Shown here one piece after another: positions 18,835-28,717 of a stretch of 64,000 nucleotides of DNA (within the stretch, counting starts at the first letter, position 1; every line of letters starts with the position of its first letter). A program made the translations under genes and the position numbers. Below the pieces are notes generated by a model, which was not told the origin of the DNA, did not search any database, and saw only the letters and a program-made list of their open reading frames with translations. The stretch lies in the NCBI GenBank assembly GCA_903858815.1, contig CAIOKE010000283.1, forward strand, positions 1 through 64,000. Reading direction: 5' to 3'. The DNA comes from an uncultured Planctomycetaceae bacterium (GTDB lineage Bacteria; Planctomycetota; Planctomycetia; Planctomycetales; Planctomycetaceae).

Positions 18835-19403
18835 GCCCCGAACCCCGCGGGCGAAGACAGAATCCGCTCCATCGCCAGCAGAATATCGGCCGGCTCAGCC
18901 ATCCGCCCCATTCCCGTACGACCACAGCTCAGCCAGCCCTCGCAGGGACCAATCATGTGCACTCCATCCTGCTGCAGCTGCTGCACATTTCGCTGCACGG
19001 CCGGCTTCTGCCACATATCGCAGTTCATCGCCGGAGCCGCCAGCACAGGACAAGTGCAGACCAGCAGCGTCGTACTGAGCAGATCATCCGACAGACCGTG
19101 CGCCATGCGAGCCAGTGTGCGAGCAGTTGCAGGAGCCACAACAGCAAGATGCGCTCGATACGCCAGCCCGATGTGCTCACCCTGAAAATGCTCTTGCGCA
19201 CGAAACTGCTGGCTGTGTACGGGACGGCCCGTCAAAGCTTCAAACGTGGCCGGACCAATGAACTCACGAGCAGATTCGGTGAGAATGACGGTAACGCGAG
19301 CCCCCCGCTTCACCAGTCGACTGCAGAGATCAGCAGATTTCCAGGCCGCAACCCCACCGCTGACACCCAGCAGAATCTCGCGATCCACCAGCACGTCCGA
19401 CAT
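18831..19403 (-). CDS. coaC: Phosphopantothenoylcysteine decarboxylase (separate CoaC)
   Basis: A 190-residue flavoprotein of the HFCD family. It decarboxylates phosphopantothenoylcysteine to phosphopantetheine. Seen are LLGVSGGVAAWKSADL at the FMN-binding start, the VAPATARTLARMAHG segment, and PAMNCDMW, which matches the family PAMN motif. The ATG at 19403 has GGAGGAAGG upstream and is preferred over an in-frame start at 19421. The gene overlaps coaB by four bases and follows rpoZ. Confidence 0.92.
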   Translation of the reverse strand: MSDVLVDREILLGVSGGVAAWKSADLCSRLVKRGARVTVILTESAREFIGPATFEALTGRPVHSQQFRAQEHFQGEHIGLAYRAHLAVVAPATARTLARMAHGLSDDLLSTTLLVCTCPVLAAPAMNCDMWQKPAVQRNVQQLQQDGVHMIGPCEGWLSCGRTGMGRMAEPADILLAMERILSSPAGFGA

Positions 19404-19442
19404 GGCTCGGCCTTCCTCCACCTGTCTCGTGGCCCACCAGCC

Positions 19443-19730
19443 TCAGAGGATGTCGGCCCCAGGACCACCATCGTCCGGAGTCAACTGGTCCATCTTGTCC
19501 ACAAAAGAAGACGTGTCGTCGACAGCCTTCACTTTCCCTGATGTGTCCAGATAGATCTTGTCCTGCAGGATCTCGGCAACCACGATCTCCATCAGGTTAC
19601 GAGTCTGCAGATCCACCAGCGGTCGCGCACCACGGTTCAGTGCGACCATCCGCTTCTGAATCAGTGAAGACAGCCGGAACCGACCACCCACCTTGCGGAC
19701 AATGTCATCTTCACGAAATTCGTCAAGCAT
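19443..19730 (-). CDS. rpoZ: RNA polymerase omega subunit
   Basis: A 95-residue protein placed exactly where rpoZ usually lies, between gmk and the CoaBC genes. Omega helps assemble and stabilise the core polymerase by binding beta-prime. The N-terminal region has the helical features of the family ([19 protein letters not shown]). The C-terminal 40 residues are acidic and variable. The start overlaps the end of gmk by eight bases. Similarity is modest, and synteny adds to the assignment. Confidence 0.85.
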   Translation of the reverse strand: MLDEFREDDIVRKVGGRFRLSSLIQKRMVALNRGARPLVDLQTRNLMEIVVAEILQDKIYLDTSGKVKAVDDTSSFVDKMDQLTPDDGGPGADIL

Positions 19731-20313
19731 TGCGAGCCCTCTCCTCCGCTTTCAGTATCCCACAGATCTCGCTGACTGCATGTTCCAGCTGATCATTGAC
19801 AACCGTATATCGATAACGATCGGCCTGCTGCAGCTCCTGTGCTGCCGTCGCCAGCCGTCGCTGAATGACCTCTTCCGACTCCGTACCACGACTCCTTAAA
19901 CGACGCTCAAACTCGGCCGCCGAAGGAGCCCTTAAAAAAATCGTAACAGTATCGGGATACTGCTGCACCACACGCAAGGCCCCCTGAACGTCAATTTCCA
20001 GGAATGCCCAGCCCCCCTGAGCCCAGGCTCGGTCCAGTTCAGACCACAACGTGCCATACAGAAAACCCGAACTGAAAACCTCCGCATACTCAATAAACTG
20101 CTCGGCCTGTAACCGCCGCTGAAACTCGTCCCGAGTCAAAAACCAGTAGTCGTCACCCTCCACCTCTCCCGGACGAGGCGGTCGAGTCGTTGCGGAAACG
20201 GACTTGATCAGCTGCACCGGAGCAGTCTCGACAAGACGACGCACAACCGTCGTCTTACCACTGCCACTGGGCCCCGACAGGACCACAATCCGCTTTGCAG
20301 CTTGCTGTTCCAT
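19723..20313 (-). CDS. gmk: Guanylate kinase
   Basis: A 196-residue guanylate kinase, phosphorylating GMP to GDP with ATP. The P-loop GPSGSGKT is at 14-21. The GMP-binding region contains [13 protein letters not shown] and the [10 protein letters not shown] block, and EIDVQGA follows. The ATG at 20313 is preferred over the adjacent GTG at 20316. Length is usual for the family. It lies between yicC and rpoZ. Confidence 0.95.
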   Translation of the reverse strand: MEQQAAKRIVVLSGPSGSGKTTVVRRLVETAPVQLIKSVSATTRPPRPGEVEGDDYWFLTRDEFQRRLQAEQFIEYAEVFSSGFLYGTLWSELDRAWAQGGWAFLEIDVQGALRVVQQYPDTVTIFLRAPSAAEFERRLRSRGTESEEVIQRRLATAAQELQQADRYRYTVVNDQLEHAVSEICGILKAEERARNA

Positions 20314-20413
20314 CACTCACAAACCCGAATCCCAAATCCTTGAATCAAGACCACCAGAAACCCAACTGACAGTCAATTCCGCAACGGATCCACACAACCA
20401 ACCGAAACACCAG

Positions 20414-21292
20414 TCACTCAACGTTCTGCAGAACTTCCCGCATCCGCTCAATCGCTGTCTTCATTTCAACAACCGCCAGAGCAATCGGGACATGACTGGA
20501 TTTTGATCCCAGAGTATTGATCTCCCGAAACATCTCCTGACCAATAAACTCCAGCTTCCGCCCCTGCGAAGTCCCGCCCCGACATAATTTCAAAAACTGC
20601 TCAATATGGCTTCGCAGCCGAGTAATTTCTTCGTTGACGTCGCTGCGATCCGCAAACAACGCCACCTCGCGAATCACATCCGATTCGTTCACATTGACCG
20701 CACTGTCCTGCAACAGCTTCCGCACTCGCTCCAGAATCCGATCCCGATATTCGTTCACAACCGCAGGAGCCAGTACAACAACACGATCCACTTCGGCCGA
20801 AATCACTTCGCACTGACGCTCCAGATCACGCTGCATGGATTCGCCCTCCGCCCGGCGAAACTCCTCCAGATGATCCAGCGCACCACACAATGTCTGCTCA
20901 ATGGACGGCCACAAACCACTGAGCTCATCGTCCGAAAACTCGGCCTCACGCACGACACCCGGCAAACCCAGTAACTGCGTCAGTGGAACCGCAGAAACCG
21001 CATCCCGCTCCACGACCTGCAACTGATCCCGATAAGCACGCAGAACATCTGCATCTATCCGATACTCGCCCTGACCCGACAAAAACCGCAGTCGCAAAGA
21101 CACATTCAGAGTACCGCGAGCAATTCGAGAACGAACCAGCTTCTCAATCTCAGACTCAAATCGAGAAACCGTTTCCGGCATCCGTACCGACAGCTTCAAA
21201 TAGCGATTGTTAACCGACTTGATCTCAGCACTGAGATGCACGCTGTCTGTCTGCAGCGACGCATACCCAAACCCCGTCATACTCAAAAGCAC
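20414..21292 (-). CDS. yicC: YicC family endoribonuclease
   Basis: A 292-residue YicC protein. Members are reported as endoribonucleases acting on small RNA or mRNA. The start SMTGFG, the VNNRYLKLSVRMPE segment and the end (LEFIGQEMFREINTLGSKS) are characteristic. The GTG at 21292 is chosen because family members begin with a few residues before SMT; an ATG at 21280 is the alternative. It heads the yicC-gmk-rpoZ order, 27 bases after secG. Confidence 0.93.
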   Translation of the reverse strand: MLLSMTGFGYASLQTDSVHLSAEIKSVNNRYLKLSVRMPETVSRFESEIEKLVRSRIARGTLNVSLRLRFLSGQGEYRIDADVLRAYRDQLQVVERDAVSAVPLTQLLGLPGVVREAEFSDDELSGLWPSIEQTLCGALDHLEEFRRAEGESMQRDLERQCEVISAEVDRVVVLAPAVVNEYRDRILERVRKLLQDSAVNVNESDVIREVALFADRSDVNEEITRLRSHIEQFLKLCRGGTSQGRKLEFIGQEMFREINTLGSKSSHVPIALAVVEMKTAIERMREVLQNVE

Positions 21293-21319
21293 AGCAAATG
21301 CTCCAGAACAAAGAACACG

Positions 21320-21859
21320 TCACTTCGGGGCAGCCGGAGCATCAGCGGCAGGTACATCCGCCTTCGCCGGTTCAGCTGAAGCTGGTTCCGTCTTCGCTGG
21401 ATCAGCCGGAGCAGCCTCAGTCTTCGCAGGTTCAGCCGGAGCCGCCTCAGTCTTCGCCGGTTCAGCCGGGGCTGCTTCAGTCTTCGCCGGTTCAGCCGGG
21501 GCCTTCTCAGCGTCGGCTTTGGCCTTCTCAGCATCTGCCTTCGCCTTGGCTGCCTCCTCTTCAGCCTTACCTACATTTTCGCCCTCAGAAAACCGAGTGG
21601 ACGATGAGGCGGCCTGCCTCGCCTGGCTGCGCATCATCATGCCCAGAAAACCGGACATCAGAATCCAGGCAACCGCCAGTCCGATTGTGATCTTTGTGAA
21701 CACGTCACCCGCGCGAGTCCCGAAAGCACTTTGGCCACCCATGCCACCAAAGGCACCGGCCAGACCACCGCCACGGCCACGCTGAATTAAGACCAGCAGA
21801 ATCATGAAAAAACTGACTGCCACCAGAAGGAAAGTCAGCAGGTAAATCAGGAATGTCAT
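21320..21859 (-). CDS. secG: Preprotein translocase subunit SecG with repeat tail
   Basis: A 179-residue SecG from the ATG at 21859, which has GGGGAG upstream. SecG assists SecYE during protein export. The core has two membrane helices (about 2-24 and 53-74) and the linking [18 protein letters not shown] loop typical of the family. The tail from about residue 95 on is an Ala/Lys/Glu/Pro-rich repeat, with AEKAKAD-type units and then five decapeptides of the [10 protein letters not shown] type. Usual SecG is about 75-115 residues. The tail should face the cytoplasm or periplasm as a flexible rod; its role is unknown. Confidence 0.9.
   Translation of the reverse strand: MTFLIYLLTFLLVAVSFFMILLVLIQRGRGGGLAGAFGGMGGQSAFGTRAGDVFTKITIGLAVAWILMSGFLGMMMRSQARQAASSSTRFSEGENVGKAEEEAAKAKADAEKAKADAEKAPAEPAKTEAAPAEPAKTEAAPAEPAKTEAAPADPAKTEPASAEPAKADVPAADAPAAPK
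21361..21510 (-). repeat. Five tandem 30-base units in secG
   Basis: Five consecutive 30-base units begin at 21361, 21391, 21421, 21451 and 21481. The last four each begin TCTTCG and carry a TCAGCCGG core on the plus strand. They encode the decapeptide repeat of the SecG tail. The 30-base period keeps the frame, so copy-number change would not break the gene. Confidence 0.85.
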
Positions 21860-21984
21860 CTGAAAAATAACTCCCCAGCACACCAGCAGAAAACAACTTC
21901 ACGGTAAACACGAAAAGACGGATCAATGTCCGTCTCTCCGAAAACGAGCACCCGGTTCTTCACTGGCGTGTTCGATATTGAGCT

Positions 21985-22755
21985 TCAGCCAGACAGCTTC
22001 CGAGCTGCCTCGATAATCGGAACAAACGTCGCAGCTTTCAGGCTGGCACCACCCACAAGAGCCCCGTCAACGTTGGGTTGTCCAAGCAGAGCAAGAGCAT
22101 TGTCGGGCTTCACACTGCCGCCGTAAAGAATACGAGTTTTGTCGGAAAAGTTCGGATTATAGCGTCGAGCCAGCCATTTGCGAAGATGTTCGTGGGCAGA
22201 TTCGGCCTGTTCCGGCGATGCCGTGACACCTGTGCCGATCGCCCACACCGGTTCGTAGGCAATAACGATCCCCGAGGCCTCAGAATCGGAAATACCGGCA
22301 AAGGCCCCCTCCATCTGCCGATCCAGAACCGCCTCAGTTTCTCCCGCCTGACGCTCCGAAAGCTGCTCGCCAACACACAAAACCACTGTCAGGCCACCCA
22401 CAATTGCTGCCCGCACCTTGCGGTTAATCACGGCATCCGTCTCGCCCAGAATCGCACGCCGCTCACTGTGCCCAATCAGCACATACTGGCAACCCACGTC
22501 CCGCAGCATTTCAACCGCAACCTCTCCCGTAAACGCACCAGGGGACTCAAAATACACGTCCTGAGCCCCCAGACGGACTGCACTGCCCCGCAGGACATCA
22601 CCCACAGGCAGCAAATAGGGATAAGGCGGGCAGACGAGCACCTCAACGCCGGCTTCGTCCGTCGCAGCGACCGCCGCAAGCTCCCCAGACAACGCGGTTG
22701 CCGACTGACGCACCGTGTTCATCTTCCAGTTACCCGCCACCAGAAATCGACGCAT
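21985..22755 (-). CDS. tpiA: Triosephosphate isomerase
   Basis: A 256-residue TIM barrel that interconverts dihydroxyacetone phosphate and glyceraldehyde 3-phosphate in glycolysis. Catalytic residues are present: K11 (NWKMN), H96 (IGHSERR) and E168 ([10 protein letters not shown]). The phosphate-binding GGS loop is at YGGSVKP. Length is normal and the start has AGGGA upstream. It precedes secG on the same strand; tpiA-secG is a common bacterial order. Confidence 0.97.
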   Translation of the reverse strand: MRRFLVAGNWKMNTVRQSATALSGELAAVAATDEAGVEVLVCPPYPYLLPVGDVLRGSAVRLGAQDVYFESPGAFTGEVAVEMLRDVGCQYVLIGHSERRAILGETDAVINRKVRAAIVGGLTVVLCVGEQLSERQAGETEAVLDRQMEGAFAGISDSEASGIVIAYEPVWAIGTGVTASPEQAESAHEHLRKWLARRYNPNFSDKTRILYGGSVKPDNALALLGQPNVDGALVGGASLKAATFVPIIEAARKLSG

Positions 22756-22819
22756 TACCAGTCCCTATCCACCCAAAACGTCAGAAAATCTGCACCCCAA
22801 ACCCGACCAACCCTGACCC

Positions 22820-24043
22820 TCAGGTCGCTGACTCGCTCCGCGGATACGAACCCAGAATCTCAAGACGATCCGGAGGAATCGCTTCAAGATCCTTCAGCGT
22901 CTTCTTCACACGGCTTTCCGAGACATGCCCCTCAAAATCAAGAAAGAACAGGTAACCCACCTGCGGCGCACGCAACGGAAACGACTCAATCCACGTCAGA
23001 TTCACCTTGTTCTTGCGGAATGGCTCAAGCGCCTCACTTAAAGAACCCGGCTTGTGGGGAATCTGGAGCAGAACGGCAGTACGGTCACTGCCCGTTGGTT
23101 CCGCTACCGCATCTCCGATCACCGCAAACCGCGTCACATTGTTCTGGTTGTCCTCAATGCACTCGGCAATGATCGGAACATCATACTGAATCGCTGCCTG
23201 CCGACTGGCCACCGCCGCCACATTCGGCTTGTCGCGAGCCAGCTGGGCAGCCGTTGATGTACTGGTCACCTCAATCAGACGCGCCTGAGGCATATTGCGG
23301 GATAACCAGTCCCGACACTGCGATAATGCCTGCGGCTTGCTGTAAATCTCTGAAACTTCACTGCGGTCACACCGCGCCAGCAGATTATGATGCACATGCA
23401 CCAGAACCTCGCCGCAAATCCGCAGAGGCAGCCGAGTAAACATGTCCAGAGTGTCCACAATACGACCATCAGTGCTGTTCTCAATCGGAACAATTCCGAA
23501 GTCCACGTGCCCCCGATTCACCTCCTCAAACACAGTCGCAATCGTGCTCACCGGCACCAGATCGGCCGATTCGCCAAAACGAGTAATCGCAGCCTGATGC
23601 GTAAAGCTGAACTGCGGGCCCAGATAGGCCACACGCAAATGCTTGATTCGCTGCCGACCGGCACTCAGCATCGGACGGAAAATCGTCTTCAACTCAGCCG
23701 ACGTCAACGGCCCCTGATTCACCCGATCAATCATGCTCCAGACCAGCTGCTGGTCCAGATCATTGAACATCGTTCGCGAAGGCTGCTGTACCCCCTTCAT
23801 CTTCTCCAGAAATAACGACACCCGTCGATTCAGGATGCCAACCAACTGCTCGTCCAGACGACTCATCTCAATCTCTGGGGGCAATTGAGCATCTGCCGGG
23901 GACGGTCGAGCCGGTGGACGCGCAGGGATCACCGCAACGCCACTTGACGACGGACGAGCCACAGGCCGAACTTTCCCGGTCGTTGAAGCCGCCTTCTTTA
24001 CGACTTTCTTTACCGGTACCTTAGCTGCTGCTTTCCTGGCCAT
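22820..24043 (-). CDS. pheA: Prephenate dehydratase with chorismate-mutase-like and ACT domains (P-protein)
   Basis: A 407-residue phenylalanine-biosynthesis enzyme. The first 55 residues are a Lys/Ala/Pro-rich, unstructured extension. A chorismate-mutase-type (AroQ) helical domain covers about 57-130 ([15 protein letters not shown] ... [10 protein letters not shown]). The prephenate dehydratase domain runs about 138-315, from [15 protein letters not shown] to the catalytic NVTRF. A regulatory ACT domain follows ([17 protein letters not shown] where the family has ESRP). The mutase domain lacks several expected catalytic residues (see findings). A possible promoter lies at 24158-24186. Confidence 0.92.
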   Translation of the reverse strand: MARKAAAKVPVKKVVKKAASTTGKVRPVARPSSSGVAVIPARPPARPSPADAQLPPEIEMSRLDEQLVGILNRRVSLFLEKMKGVQQPSRTMFNDLDQQLVWSMIDRVNQGPLTSAELKTIFRPMLSAGRQRIKHLRVAYLGPQFSFTHQAAITRFGESADLVPVSTIATVFEEVNRGHVDFGIVPIENSTDGRIVDTLDMFTRLPLRICGEVLVHVHHNLLARCDRSEVSEIYSKPQALSQCRDWLSRNMPQARLIEVTSTSTAAQLARDKPNVAAVASRQAAIQYDVPIIAECIEDNQNNVTRFAVIGDAVAEPTGSDRTAVLLQIPHKPGSLSEALEPFRKNKVNLTWIESFPLRAPQVGYLFFLDFEGHVSESRVKKTLKDLEAIPPDRLEILGSYPRSESAT

Positions 24044-24659
24044 TCCACAAACCAGCCTTCCCGAGTGCGGCAGAATCCTGCAGATAACAACCGCCAGAAC
24101 ACTCTCAACTGAAAAACAGGCGTTCCAACAAACTGCAGAAAGATCTCTACCCCCAAGCTTTTAGCCGTGCACAACTTAGGTGTCAAGCCGGTGCCACAAC
24201 TCGTCCGGATTACTGGTAAAGTCGACACAATTTCCCCAACTCCGATACCCCCGCCACACTGAAAACTGCCAAAGAGACAGCCGAGTAGCCGTCGACCCCT
24301 CCGCCATTACATTGCCAAAATGGCATCACCCAAGGCCGAGTTCATCACCAAACTGCCAACTCCGCACCCAACTCAAAACAGTCCATACAACAGCCATCCA
24401 CTGCAGACCAAAACGCCCCTCCAACACCCCAACAGTACTCACAAAGCCTTTGAGCGGTGAATTCCCAGTGTTTTACTAACAACACAGCCCCCGCCCAAAA
24501 ACCGCCATTGCATCTCAACCGTCTGCCCAAATGTTCCAGTCGGGTGAATTTGTGGCAACTGGTACAGGACGTGCACTCGTCTCTCCCGTCAGCGTTTCTG
24601 GCACCTCGTCACACCGCCACAGACGCCAGCAGTCACACAACTCAAACAGGGATTCGACC
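24044..24659. other. Divergent intergenic region pheA/dnaK
   Basis: About 616 bases with no supported gene. Open frames here are Ser/Thr/Pro-rich and lack motifs. It must hold the promoters of pheA (candidate at 24158-24186) and dnaK. I looked for the CIRCE inverted repeat bound by HrcA upstream of dnaK and did not find it. Confidence 0.5.
24158..24186 (-). promoter_or_regulatory. Candidate sigma70-type promoter for pheA
   Basis: On the minus strand, TTGACA (24181-24186) is followed after exactly 17 bases by TAAAAG (24158-24163). The -35 is a perfect match and the -10 matches four of six consensus positions. It would give a leader of roughly 110 bases before the pheA ATG at 24043. No attenuator or Phe-rich leader peptide is evident. 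Confidence 0.4.
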
Positions 24660-26561
24660 ATGGCTGTCTCCGGAGAAAAAATCATCGGCATCGACCTTGG
24701 CACGACCAACTCAGTCGTGTCCGTGATGGAAGGTGGCGAAGCACGCGTCATCGCCAATCAGGAAGGCAGCCGCACCACCCCCAGTATCATCGCGTTCACC
24801 AGCAAAGGCGAAACGCTGGTTGGCGAACCTGCCAAACGGCAGTCCGTCACCAACCCTCAGAACACGCTGTACTCAATCAAGCGGTTCATGGGTCGCCGAC
24901 ATCGGGAAGTGGAATCGGAAGAGAAACTGGTTCCTTACAAGGTTGTCGGAGGCTCCGCCGATTACGTGAAAGTCAACGTTCACGGCAAGGAATACACCCC
25001 CCCGGAAATTTCCGCGCTCGTACTGCGGAAACTCAAGGAAGCCGCAGAGAATCATCTCGGGCACAAGGTGAATAAGGCCGTGATTACCGTTCCAGCATAC
25101 TTCAACGACGCACAGCGACAGGCCACGAAGGATGCCGGCCAGATCGCAGGTCTGGAAGTGGCACGCATTATCAACGAGCCAACCGCTGCCGCTCTGGCTT
25201 ACGGCCTGGAGAAGAAGCGCGAAGAGAAGATCTGCGTTTTCGACCTCGGTGGCGGCACATTCGACGTCTCCATCCTTGAAGTGGAAAACGAGCTGATCGA
25301 AGTGCTCAGCACCAACGGTGACACTCACCTTGGTGGTGATGACTTCGACGAAGCAGTGATTGACTACATCGCAGGAGAATTCCGTCGTGAACACAGTATC
25401 GATCTGCGGAAGGATCCCATGGCCCTGCAGCGGCTGCGCGAGGCTTCTGAAAAAGCCAAGAAGGAACTTTCCACTCAGCAGACCACCGATATCAATCTGC
25501 CGTTCATCACGGCGGATGCATCCGGAGCCAAGCACCTGCAACTCAGTATTTCACGGGCGAAGTTTGAGGAACTGATTGACCCGCTGGTGGAACGCTGCCG
25601 TCAGCCTGTGCTCAACGCTCTCAAGGATGCCAGACTGAAGCCCGGTGACATCCACGAAGTCGTGCTGGTGGGCGGCTCCACTCGAGTTCCTCGGGTGCAG
25701 CGACTTGTTCGCGATATGTTCGGCAAGGAGCCACATCAGGGTGTCAACCCGGACGAGGTGGTCTCACTGGGTGCCGCGATTCAGGGTGGTATCATTGCCG
25801 GCGATGTCAAGGACGTGGTTCTGCTGGATGTCACGCCACTGTCACTTGGGATCGAAACCGAAGGTGGCATCATGACAACGCTGGTGGAACGCAACACCAC
25901 CATCCCAACCACCAAGACCGAAACGTTCTCAACGGCAGCCGACAATCAGCCGGCTGTGACAATCCGCGTGTTCCAGGGCGAACGTCGGATGGCTGCCGAC
26001 AACCGTCTGCTGGACGAATTCACTCTCGATGGAATCACTCCGGCTCCCCGCGGAGTTCCGCAGATTGAGGTGAAGTTCGACATCGACGTGAACGGAATTC
26101 TCAGCGTTGCTGCACGCGACAAGGCCACCAGCAAGCAGCAGACTGTCCAGATTAAACAGTCCAGCGGATTGTCTCAGGACGAGATCGATCGGATGCGAAA
26201 GGATGCCGAAGCTCACGCCGACGACGACAAACGCAGGCAGGAACTGGCGTCCGCGAAAAACGAGGCGTCATCCCTGATTTATCAGACAGAAAAGACGCTG
26301 AAGGAACACGGCAGCAAGCTGGATGCAGGCTCAAAGTCGGCAATTGAATCCAGTATCAGCAAAGTGCGATCAGTGGCTGAAGGCAGTGACACCGCTGCCA
26401 TCAAGTCGGCTGTCTCCGAACTGAATCAGGCTGCTCATGCACTGGCCCAGCACATGTATGCGGACAAAGGTGGCCCGCAGGCCGGAGCTGATGCTGGTGG
26501 CGGTCAGAGTGGCCCTGCCGGTGGTGATGATGTCATCGACGCCGAGTTCGAAAAGAAGTAA
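24660..26561 (+). CDS. dnaK: Molecular chaperone DnaK (Hsp70)
   Basis: A 633-residue Hsp70. The start [18 protein letters not shown] at 24660 is preferred over a longer frame from 24531, and AGGGA precedes it. The ATPase domain shows DLGTTNS, the [13 protein letters not shown] phosphate loop, [10 protein letters not shown] and GGSTRVP. The linker [11 protein letters not shown] leads into the substrate-binding domain, and the C-terminus ends in an acidic [10 protein letters not shown] tail as in bacterial DnaK. No dnaJ, grpE or hrcA is adjacent. An intrinsic terminator follows at once. Confidence 0.97.
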   Translation: MAVSGEKIIGIDLGTTNSVVSVMEGGEARVIANQEGSRTTPSIIAFTSKGETLVGEPAKRQSVTNPQNTLYSIKRFMGRRHREVESEEKLVPYKVVGGSADYVKVNVHGKEYTPPEISALVLRKLKEAAENHLGHKVNKAVITVPAYFNDAQRQATKDAGQIAGLEVARIINEPTAAALAYGLEKKREEKICVFDLGGGTFDVSILEVENELIEVLSTNGDTHLGGDDFDEAVIDYIAGEFRREHSIDLRKDPMALQRLREASEKAKKELSTQQTTDINLPFITADASGAKHLQLSISRAKFEELIDPLVERCRQPVLNALKDARLKPGDIHEVVLVGGSTRVPRVQRLVRDMFGKEPHQGVNPDEVVSLGAAIQGGIIAGDVKDVVLLDVTPLSLGIETEGGIMTTLVERNTTIPTTKTETFSTAADNQPAVTIRVFQGERRMAADNRLLDEFTLDGITPAPRGVPQIEVKFDIDVNGILSVAARDKATSKQQTVQIKQSSGLSQDEIDRMRKDAEAHADDDKRRQELASAKNEASSLIYQTEKTLKEHGSKLDAGSKSAIESSISKVRSVAEGSDTAAIKSAVSELNQAAHALAQHMYADKGGPQAGADAGGGQSGPAGGDDVIDAEFEKK

Positions 26562-26588
26562 TCGCTGTGGTGCAATCCTGATCGCCTC

Positions 26589-26628
26589 AAAACAGGGCAG
26601 CCTTCACCGGAAGCCCTGTTTTTTTTTT
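26589..26628 (+). terminator. Intrinsic terminator after dnaK
   Basis: AAAACAGGGC (26589-26598) pairs with GCCCTGTTTT (26613-26622) across a 14-base loop. An unbroken T run extends to 26628. It begins 28 bases after the dnaK stop. Confidence 0.9.
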
Positions 26629-26991
26629 CGCGCACAACAAGTATGCAGCTGCTTTCCCTGCAAACCAAATGCGCATCCTGCATCCTGCTCGACGTCACAA
26701 CCACACTCGCCTGGAACTTCACTCACACCAACCGAATTTCATCACCATCCGACGAAAGCATCGCCACAATTCGCCACAGGCTGCATTTCAAATCGAAACT
26801 CATCGCCCGATTCAGCAGGTTGTTCACGCAAAACTGGTGTCTGGCAGTTGTGCACGCATGTTCCACCGACACGTCAACGGCATCCGGACACCGTAGTGAT
26901 CAGACCGATGGCCAGCGGGCAACCTCACCGGCTACTGTCAACGCGCAGCCGCAGACAGCAAACTCAGCCTGAATGTCCGGCAGCAGCAGCC

Positions 26992-27021
26992 TTCGGCTCG
27001 GCAGGCGCCTCACCCTCCCAA
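26992..27021 (-). repeat. Dispersed 30-base repeat, copy 2
   Basis: Read on the minus strand it is TTGGGAGGGTGAGG, then CGCCTGCCGAGCCGAA. It differs from the copy at 9142-9171 at three of 30 positions. Confidence 0.7.
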
Positions 27022-27173
27022 AGCGGAACTTCTTGCGCACTGACTGTTCGCCCGTTGCCATCTAAGGCGTTTTTCCGCGGCCTTCCGTGCCAGAAAATCA
27101 CCAACACTCGAACGGCACACCACGACCGCGCAGATCTTTCCACGTACAGCCACTTTCTGACAACCGAACAGAC

Positions 27174-28562
27174 TCAGCCAGTCGTCAGCCGCTGGAAGAA
27201 CTCGCCCTCATTGACTGTCGGACGCTCAGGTCGGCCTTTGTAAATCCACGTCATCTGTCGATGATCCAGTCCCAGCAGATGCAGTATCGATGCATGCAGA
27301 TCGTGCACGTGCAGACGATCCTCCACAGCCCGCAGGCCAAGGTCGTCCGTGCGGCCGATCGTCTGACCACCCCGCACTCCACCACCTGCCATCCACATCG
27401 TGAAGCCCGTCGGATTGTGATCCCGACCATTGCCTTTTTCAGACATCGGCGTTCGCCCGAATTCTCCGCCCCAGATGACCAGCGTCTGTTCCAGCAGGCC
27501 TCGCTGCTTCAGGTCCCGCAGCAGGCCCGCCACCGGGCGATCACTGGCCCGACACAATCCCGTGTGATTGGCTTCAATCCCGGAATGCGCATCCCATTTG
27601 CTGCCCGCGCCATGATACAGCTGCACAAACCGCACACCACGTTCCACCAGACGCCTCGCCAGCAGACACATACGGCCGAAGACCTGAGTGTCCTTGTCGT
27701 CGATCCCGTACAGCTGCTGAGTTGCCGCAGATTCCGTTTCCAGCGCCACAGCCTCTGGAGCGTGTGCCTGCATGCGAAAAGCCAGTTCGTAGGAGGCCAG
27801 CCGGGCTTCAAGTTCTGACTGCTGAGGATTCTGGTCCGCAAAGCGATCGTTGAGCTCATTCAGATACTGCAGCTTGCTGAGCTGACGACCAGCTGAAGTC
27901 CCCTGCGGCGCGGCGAGATTCGGAAATGGTTCGGACCCCTCCTGCAGCCGAACTCCCTGGTACATGGCCGGCATGAATCCGGCACTCCAGTTCCTTGGAC
28001 CATTCACCACACTGGACTTGTTATCCTGCATCACCACAAACGCAGGCAGATTCTGATTGGCCGAACCCAGCCCCCACGAAACCCAGCTGCCCAGCGATGG
28101 ACGACCACCGATCAGCGAACAGGTATTCATCTGACAGACACCGGACGAATGGTTGATCCCGTCAGCCCAGCAGCTGCGAATGATTGCCAGATCATCCACA
28201 CAACCGGCCGTCTCTGGTAACCAGTCCGAAACCCACGCACCGCACTGACCGTGCTGCCGCCAGCGACGCCGACTGGCCAGCAGTGGCGAACGCGATTCGC
28301 CCATCGGGGTAATGACATCACCAAAACTGGCCGGCAGTTCCTGACCTGCCAGCTCATTCAGCAGTGGCTTCGGATCAAACAGATCCATCTGGCTGGGGCC
28401 ACCCTCCATAAACAGAAAGATGACACTTTTGGCCGCAGCCACGTGGTGCGCTGCTGTTTCATGAGCCAGCACGGAGGCAGCAGCCAGCCCCGCAAAACCT
28501 GCTCCACCACTTGCCAGAAACTGACGCCTGGCCAGCTGATGATTCAGGTCGCCCCACGACAT
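27174..28562 (-). CDS. DUF1501 domain protein with Tat-type leader
   Basis: A 462-residue DUF1501 protein, a family very abundant in Planctomycetota and related in fold to sulfatases and alkaline phosphatases. The N-terminus has a twin-arginine leader (ARRQFLASGG, then a hydrophobic stretch to about residue 40). Family segments seen are FLFMEGGPSQMDLFDPKP, the LYHGAGSKWDAH block and WGGEFGRTPMSEKGNGRDHNP near the C-terminus. The function is unknown; a hydrolase role is an inference from fold. AGGAG lies 10 bases before the ATG. It follows a TPR protein on the same strand. In Planctomycetota such genes often accompany cytochrome/DUF1549 genes, but none is next to it here. Confidence 0.92.
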   Translation of the reverse strand: MSWGDLNHQLARRQFLASGGAGFAGLAAASVLAHETAAHHVAAAKSVIFLFMEGGPSQMDLFDPKPLLNELAGQELPASFGDVITPMGESRSPLLASRRRWRQHGQCGAWVSDWLPETAGCVDDLAIIRSCWADGINHSSGVCQMNTCSLIGGRPSLGSWVSWGLGSANQNLPAFVVMQDNKSSVVNGPRNWSAGFMPAMYQGVRLQEGSEPFPNLAAPQGTSAGRQLSKLQYLNELNDRFADQNPQQSELEARLASYELAFRMQAHAPEAVALETESAATQQLYGIDDKDTQVFGRMCLLARRLVERGVRFVQLYHGAGSKWDAHSGIEANHTGLCRASDRPVAGLLRDLKQRGLLEQTLVIWGGEFGRTPMSEKGNGRDHNPTGFTMWMAGGGVRGGQTIGRTDDLGLRAVEDRLHVHDLHASILHLLGLDHRQMTWIYKGRPERPTVNEGEFFQRLTTG

Positions 28563-28717
28563 GCTTCAGACTCCTGCTTCGGATCAGCCCTGCCCCCGCT
28601 TTGCCGGAGGTCGCGGGCACATCCCGCCTTACGTTGGCCTCTATTCTGCCAGACTTTTGCTGTCCATACACCGAGGAATCGGGCATGAGTGATGTATTTC
28701 CGGGGAAAATCCCGGCA

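Larger units (their letters stand above)
26562..27173. other. Intergenic region dnaK/DUF1501
   Basis: About 610 bases between convergent genes. It contains the dnaK terminator and the second copy of the dispersed 30-base repeat. Otherwise I see no gene: the longest frame is an extension reading antisense through the DUF1501 gene. Confidence 0.5.

Noticed and set aside
21361-21510. CRISPR-like array because of five evenly spaced repeats.
   Set aside because: The units are contiguous 30-base repeats in frame within secG, with no spacers.
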